IMG/VR virus record: IMGVR_UViG_3300042905_005867
Coordinates: 1 to 21,486 of that record
From: a virus
DNA: 21,486 nucleotides
Reading direction: 5' to 3' (one strand)
The translations under genes were made by a program, and so were the position numbers. Numbering within the stretch: position 1 is the first letter of the stretch; every line of letters begins with the position of its first letter. The notes beneath the pieces were generated by a model. The model ran no database searches. It saw only the letters and a program-made list of their open reading frames with translations, and was not told where the DNA came from. This document shows, in pieces, positions 18,101 to 21,486 of this stretch.

Positions 18101-18470
18101 CCAGTTAAGCGGTCTAAATATTGATTTCTATTTCAATGAGCCAAGAACATCTTTGATAAAGTCATCTCAATTATCTAAAGATTATTCAGTTTTAAATTTA
18201 GATTGTATTAATCTTTTTAACCAAATATCTATCAGAAGCACGTCTGATTCTTATTATAAAAATATTTTAACAACATTAAACGATGGTGGTGGCATACTTT
18301 TTAAGATTGGATTAAGAAATCAAAATATAAAATTTTATGTCAAAAGCTCATCTGTAGCCAATAAATCAGTTTTTTTAGGTAAATATGGAAATTCATCAGT
18401 GTCTTTTTATGCAAGTGCTGAAGTAAAACTTTATTTATTTGATAAAAATAATAAAATAATTGACGTGTAA
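15198..18470 (+). CDS. Central tail hub / host specificity protein J-like
   Basis: A 1090-residue hub that closes the tail tube and carries the tip, homologous to lambda gpJ. Family landmarks in order: SCADLICEGPIEGLVD (residues 29-44); KIKVPNNYDPEIREYSGNW (about 346-364); NPAWIFYDICTNSRYGVG (about 376-393); KYCDELI (412-418); RVFGYRDPFENRFSCNVVI (about 609-627); the hub-domain stretch GITSKDQARRIGQWLLLTN (about 732-750); and LRPSDVIQIED (about 770). In lambda-type proteins the 'YCDEL' and 'RFSCN' blocks are close together. Here about 190 residues separate them, including GLKNTQAGAKSFVLECMSN, so an extra domain appears inserted. The last 290 residues are beta-rich and unrecognised; the fibronectin III domains and terminal fibre of lambda gpJ are not evident and may be supplied by the next gene. 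Five-base gap upstream, no Shine-Dalgarno sequence. Confidence 0.9.
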   Translation: MSQIAYILNTDQTFINNAGKALESDERLSCADLICEGPIEGLVDRDGELLKFITDETNTQVDSLILGKGVYYNNVPLIDSKLNKLNFVTAGFNISYGGEFNDYKNQYASTVHKYNQKLYLNESNIFDNAFNLAGAGIFAFFQSDKNEFFDDSDSIIDNPLKGWIRSNSSYNINGVFIGSNLAQTLDEAKRNCQEFNHKIVNKYADQISIQLRANQLFQTDNSGNTISTSGIIAIEFSQDNSAFRYFVLVKMIGISKSGFTVDVPIALRMNSVVYNNYYIKVYCLSSKISPTNGTTFKDFSVSAIVERIKDKGNFSYPFTALVKSAVSSRHFNEDPERTFDLKLLKIKVPNNYDPEIREYSGNWNGKFESFLRWTDNPAWIFYDICTNSRYGVGNGLILERDLNKWDLYKIGKYCDELIKIATPSKYDPDTFYIDSQNKNIIYVPKGDRTLDSFKNQYPPIFDLDKKFAYTNGGYQNSVIYLYDLENDAEKFENAHKKLIWSIEEDVGNFKIKLINDFGVRKFFENDNTNLMQLFCDQYIPTVDTKKSLKDRINEGLKNTQAGAKSFVLECMSNSVSNYTSYIETQIFSDDYYYDKSDENPILLRGKCMPRVFGYRDPFENRFSCNVVIDNDTEALKILNDLASIFRGITYYKNNVVTSTIDVAKPVSYIFNNSNIKNGAFSYSSASLDGNHTVAKVLYKDRYENFTEQVEIVEDYDLIKNYGIIIKEILGFGITSKDQARRIGQWLLLTNRFENQTVTFSTDLQGISLRPSDVIQIEDQYKNNNILQGRVVDVDYDNKFITIDRQLNLNLTGQKIKFIYDKKTKSIADLNNLESVSDSDLDSLNINNVIELKIARIENNTNRIYFDSSYNYSFFNSILRTTPFVIEDNDSNQVSNLYKIVTISEIDNNEYQIFCIRYEQEKYEALTKNSFQSAVNFSDNSISYAISDILSEIKIDGINFYSTSNYSLNQLSGLNIDFYFNEPRTSLIKSSQLSKDYSVLNLDCINLFNQISIRSTSDSYYKNILTTLNDGGGILFKIGLRNQNIKFYVKSSSVANKSVFLGKYGNSSVSFYASAEVKLYLFDKNNKIIDV

Positions 18471-18479
18471 TTTATAAAT

Positions 18480-21400
18480 ATGCCTATAATTACAGGATCA
18501 AATACGAATAGCTATGGAATTTATGAGGTTTTAAACTTACAAGTTCCTAATCTAAACGCTTTTTCTAGTTTGGATTATACTATAAATCCAACACTTTTTG
18601 GTCTTTCTCCATCTGCTAAATTAGTTTCTGGTACAATAAATCAATCATCTTTTGATGTTGCTTTATCGATAAAAAATCCAGAAGATGATAAAGTTTTAGC
18701 AAATGCGACTATATTAGCGGAAACGTTTTCTGGTTTAAATGTTGATGTATATTCTAAAAATAGATCTTTTCTCGGTTCTTATTTTTTAGGTTCTAAGCAG
18801 ACGGATTTTACAATTGATTCTAGCATTTTAGCTTCTTATTTGCAAAATATAACAGGGGCTTTAAATTTAAATCAGGTTAGAGAGGTTTTTCTTGATTTTA
18901 AAACATATGATCGCGCTGGTAATCAAGATGTTTATCACTTTCTTTTAAATTATCCAAAAGTTGAAATTACAGGTTTGCAAATAAGAAATACTAATCCTAT
19001 AAATATTGCTCCTTTGGTTAATAATTTTGGTTATCTGAAATCTGTTGATGTATATTCCGTATACAATAAAAATATAATACCTAATACTGCAGGTTTTTTT
19101 GATCTTGTCAGTGGATATTATAAAACATCTTTTGATTATGAAAATGATAGATATATACAAAATTTGCTGTTAGATGCACCGTCTTTTGTTGATGAGAATT
19201 TAGAAATAGTATTGCCAACTAATTTTGTTTTTGTACCTAGAGATTATTTTAGTACTGGATCTTGGTTTTTAAGTTCTGGTATAAAAACCTCATATTATGA
19301 TACATCACTAGTACCTTTAAAAATATCAAATGTTACTGGTTATGTTTCTTGTTCTCAGAATGAATACGACAAAAATTTAGATACACAGGCTATTGTAAAA
19401 TGGAACGCCATAAAAACAGATAATGCTTTATCTTTTGAAACTTATGTTTATGAGGACGGAGTTGATAATGCTAATTATGTATATACTTCAAATAATCCTC
19501 AAGTTCAATCAATAAAACAAATTTTTTATGGTACTGGAAGTGGAATAATAAAGAATGCAACTGGTTCATCATATTATTCTGGTTCAGATCCAATTTTTAA
19601 GAAATACAGCACTTCGGGGATACAATGGGTTGATCATACATTATTTATAGATAATTATAATTCATTGCCGTTAGGTATTTATAATTCAACTACGGATTTA
19701 AAATATATTACTGAGGTAAGAATTCCGTCTGGTTTTATAAATTCATCTGAATTGTATTTCGTTTCAACATACGATACTGGGCAAAATAATTTTATCTTTT
19801 TACCTACGGGTGGACTTTTTACAGGGTCGGTTTATACTGGAACATATACTGGAGCTAGATATACAGGAGCAAATGCAGGGTCCGCAGGATCGGCAGGTTC
19901 TGCTGGTAGCGGACCATTGATTAACAATTATGAAACTGGTATATTATTTGCGAAAAGGATAACAGGAAATGCTGATTTCATTTTATCTGAATTTGAACCA
20001 AAAATTAAATTTCCTATAAAGCCAAATAAAAATTATGAAGTCAAAGTTCGAGCTTCTTATCAAGATGGTAGTTTTTCTGATTTTTCTGATGTTTTAAGAT
20101 TTACGTCAGGGCAAATAACCAATGTTGTCACAGGCGTAACAAGAGGTAAATTTGTAATCGACGGATTAGGAACTAGTGGTTATTTAGCTGTATTTAATGA
20201 TAAAGACACAATAACTACTGGTACGATTAGATATAGTGGTAGCAATCAGTTAGTATTTAATCAATTACCTAATTTAACTTCAGGAGCTACACAGTATTTA
20301 GTATTAGAAAATAATGTTTTAAAATTGCAATCTGGCGCTTCAAGTGAATTTGCACAAGACGCAGAAAGATTAATTAGAACGTTTACTCAAATTGGTCATA
20401 CTTTTACAACTGGAGATTTATTAGGTTTTAATGATGTTACAGGATGGTTTGAAGCAAAGGCAGATTCAGTAGCTACATCCGAAGTAGTTGGTATCGTTCA
20501 AAATATAAATGGTAATGATTTTGATTTAGTTTATAATGGCAGAGTAACAGGTTTAAGCTCTTTGAATGAGGGTGATGTTTATTTTCTTTCGCCTTATACT
20601 TCAGGTGCGTATACAGATATAGAGCCTACATTTGTAGGACAAGTAACAAAACCTGTACTGTTTGCTCTTTCACCTACTGAAGCTAATTTTATAATATATA
20701 GAGGATTTGAAATAACTTCTAATAATGGTGGTCAAACAAGTAGTGGAACAAGCGGTTCTTCTGGATCAAGCAATGGTTCTTCTGGAACTAGCGGATCTTC
20801 TGGGACAACTGGATCAAACGGCTCTTCTGGAACATCAGGCGTTAACGGTTCAGCAGGATCACCGGGTGCAAACGGTTCATCTGGAACAAGTGGTTCTTCA
20901 GGGATAAGTGGTTCTTCTGGTACAAGTGGATCTTCTGGCAGAAATGGTTCATCTGGAACTAGTGGATCTTCAGGAATAAGTGGGACGAATGGTTCTGGAG
21001 GTTCTTCAGGAACAAGTGGATCTTCAGGAACAAGTGGATCTTCTGGAACTAGTGGTTCTTCAGGAACAAGTGGATCTTCTGGAACTAGTGGTTCATCTGG
21101 AACTAGTGGAACAAATGGTTCTGGAGGTTCATCGGGAACAAGCGGTTCTTCTGGAACTAGTGGATCTTCAGGAATAAACGGTTCATCTGGAACAAGCGGC
21201 TCTTCAGGAACAAGTGGCTCTTCAGGAACAAACGGTTCTAACGGTTCATCTGGAACTTCTGGAGGTAATGGTTCAGCAGGTTCACCCGGAACACCGGGTT
21301 CTTCAGGAACAAGTGGTTCGTCTGGAACAAGTGGTTCGTCTGGAACTAGTGGTTCGTCTGGAACAAGTGGCTCTTCAGGAACAAACGGTTCTAACGGTTC

Positions 21401-21486
21401 ATCTGGAACTTCTGGAGGTAATGGTTCAGCAGGTTCACCCGGAACACCGGGTTCTTCAGGAACAAGTGGTTCGTCTGGAACAAGTG
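18480..21486 (+). CDS. Tail fibre protein with collagen-like repeat (3' partial)
   Basis: 1002 residues are visible and the frame is still open at the right edge. The ATG is 9 bases after the gpJ-type stop. Residues 1-440 are beta-rich and unassigned. A Gly/Tyr/Thr-rich hinge (YTGTYTGARYTGANAGSAGS) lies near residue 455. A fibronectin III-like segment follows near residues 514-545 (YEVKVRASYQDGSFSDFSD). Residues about 639-741 match a module common in phage fibre proteins (GHTFTTGDLL, then SEVVGIVQ, then GDVYFLSP, then GQVTKPVLFALSP). From residue 756 on, the chain is a Gly-X-Y repeat, mostly GSSGTS, which should form a collagen-type triple helix or a similar extended trimeric stalk. The globular tip, if there is one, lies beyond the window. 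It follows the hub gene, the usual place of the receptor-binding fibre. The ligand is unknown. Confidence 0.78.
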   Translation, partial: MPIITGSNTNSYGIYEVLNLQVPNLNAFSSLDYTINPTLFGLSPSAKLVSGTINQSSFDVALSIKNPEDDKVLANATILAETFSGLNVDVYSKNRSFLGSYFLGSKQTDFTIDSSILASYLQNITGALNLNQVREVFLDFKTYDRAGNQDVYHFLLNYPKVEITGLQIRNTNPINIAPLVNNFGYLKSVDVYSVYNKNIIPNTAGFFDLVSGYYKTSFDYENDRYIQNLLLDAPSFVDENLEIVLPTNFVFVPRDYFSTGSWFLSSGIKTSYYDTSLVPLKISNVTGYVSCSQNEYDKNLDTQAIVKWNAIKTDNALSFETYVYEDGVDNANYVYTSNNPQVQSIKQIFYGTGSGIIKNATGSSYYSGSDPIFKKYSTSGIQWVDHTLFIDNYNSLPLGIYNSTTDLKYITEVRIPSGFINSSELYFVSTYDTGQNNFIFLPTGGLFTGSVYTGTYTGARYTGANAGSAGSAGSAGSGPLINNYETGILFAKRITGNADFILSEFEPKIKFPIKPNKNYEVKVRASYQDGSFSDFSDVLRFTSGQITNVVTGVTRGKFVIDGLGTSGYLAVFNDKDTITTGTIRYSGSNQLVFNQLPNLTSGATQYLVLENNVLKLQSGASSEFAQDAERLIRTFTQIGHTFTTGDLLGFNDVTGWFEAKADSVATSEVVGIVQNINGNDFDLVYNGRVTGLSSLNEGDVYFLSPYTSGAYTDIEPTFVGQVTKPVLFALSPTEANFIIYRGFEITSNNGGQTSSGTSGSSGSSNGSSGTSGSSGTTGSNGSSGTSGVNGSAGSPGANGSSGTSGSSGISGSSGTSGSSGRNGSSGTSGSSGISGTNGSGGSSGTSGSSGTSGSSGTSGSSGTSGSSGTSGSSGTSGTNGSGGSSGTSGSSGTSGSSGINGSSGTSGSSGTSGSSGTNGSNGSSGTSGGNGSAGSPGTPGSSGTSGSSGTSGSSGTSGSSGTSGSSGTNGSNGSSGTSGGNGSAGSPGTPGSSGTSGSSGTS
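21207..21333 (+). repeat. 153-bp tandem repeat, copy 1
   Basis: This 127-base stretch is identical to 21360-21486, with a period of 153 bases (51 codons, 17 Gly-X-Y triplets). The base just before each copy differs (A at 21206, T at 21359). Identity includes all synonymous positions, which marks a recent duplication within the collagen-like array. Confidence 0.92.
21360..21486 (+). repeat. 153-bp tandem repeat, copy 2 (cut by window edge)
   Basis: Second copy of the unit starting at 21207; it is still identical where the window stops, so its true right end and the number of further copies are unknown. Confidence 0.92.

Larger units (their letters stand above)
20745..21486 (+). repeat. Collagen-like Gly-X-Y coding repeat (GSSGTS type)
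   Basis: By hand translation, three Gly-X-Y triplets, one inserted Asn codon at 20772, then 79 uninterrupted triplets to the window edge. GSS and GTS alternate for long runs, broken by GIS, GTN, GSG, GRN, GSN, GSP and GTP. Pro is rare and Lys absent, so stability would come from length and trimerisation rather than proline. GC content is clearly higher than in the flanks. Synonymous codons vary (TCT, TCA, TCG, AGT, AGC), so most of the array is old and selected at the protein level. Confidence 0.93.

Noticed and set aside
18945-19160. Minus-strand open frame of 71 codons
   Set aside because: It lies inside the fibre gene, is Ile/Tyr-rich and has no start context or recognisable motif.
20725-21177. 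Two short open frames rich in Leu, Val and Gln within the collagen-like region
   Set aside because: They are out-of-frame readings of the GGN-TCN-type repeat; the Gly-X-Y frame is continuous with the upstream fibre protein.
20745-21486. CRISPR-like array
   Set aside because: Repeats are protein-coding Gly-X-Y units without fixed-length unique spacers or palindromic repeats.

Overview
This window is one densely packed, single-strand stretch of a tailed-phage (or prophage) late region. It encodes the end of the tape measure protein and then the tail-tip and host-recognition genes of a long-tailed, lambda-like siphovirus. The DNA is strongly AT-rich (about 30% GC by eye). All eleven reading frames followed by another gene run on the + strand with gaps of 0-9 bases or short overlaps, so nothing longer than 9 bases is non-coding. 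I see no RNA gene, integrase, promoter or terminator. None of the eleven internal start codons has a convincing Shine-Dalgarno sequence. That pattern, with the AT-richness, fits phages of hosts that initiate without Shine-Dalgarno pairing (Bacteroidota are the best-known example), but the host cannot be fixed from this window.

Layout: (1) 2-4219, a tape measure protein open at the left edge. (2) 4226-7671, three genes: two related beta-rich proteins, possibly with a tail-tube-like fold, flanking a tail-fibre-like protein with 'VGI.TTSP...LDV' repeats. (3) 7671-9539, a gpM-type minor tail protein with an N-terminal LamG/concanavalin-like domain and two gpM-like domains. (4) 9536-12411, two extra proteins: one with a fibronectin-III-like and a Gly-rich part, one unrecognised. 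(5) 12413-18470, the lambda order L-K-I-J: a gpL-type Fe-S protein split by a LamG-like insertion, a JAMM-only gpK, a gpI with a ubiquitin-like domain ending in Gly-Gly, and a gpJ central hub with a large insertion. (6) 18480-21486, a fibre protein whose C-terminal half is a collagen-like Gly-X-Y repeat and which is cut by the right edge.

The genes would work together as follows. The tape measure sets tail length. M, L, K, I and J build the conical tip that closes the tube, penetrates the envelope and carries the fibres. The LamG-like, fibronectin-like, Gly-rich and collagen-like modules are the likely surface-contact parts. The most distinctive points are the LamG domain inside the gpL Fe-S domain, the gpK reduced to its JAMM half next to a ubiquitin-like gpI with Gly-Gly, the paired paralogues downstream of the tape measure, and the perfect 153-bp repeat in the collagen-like region at the window edge.
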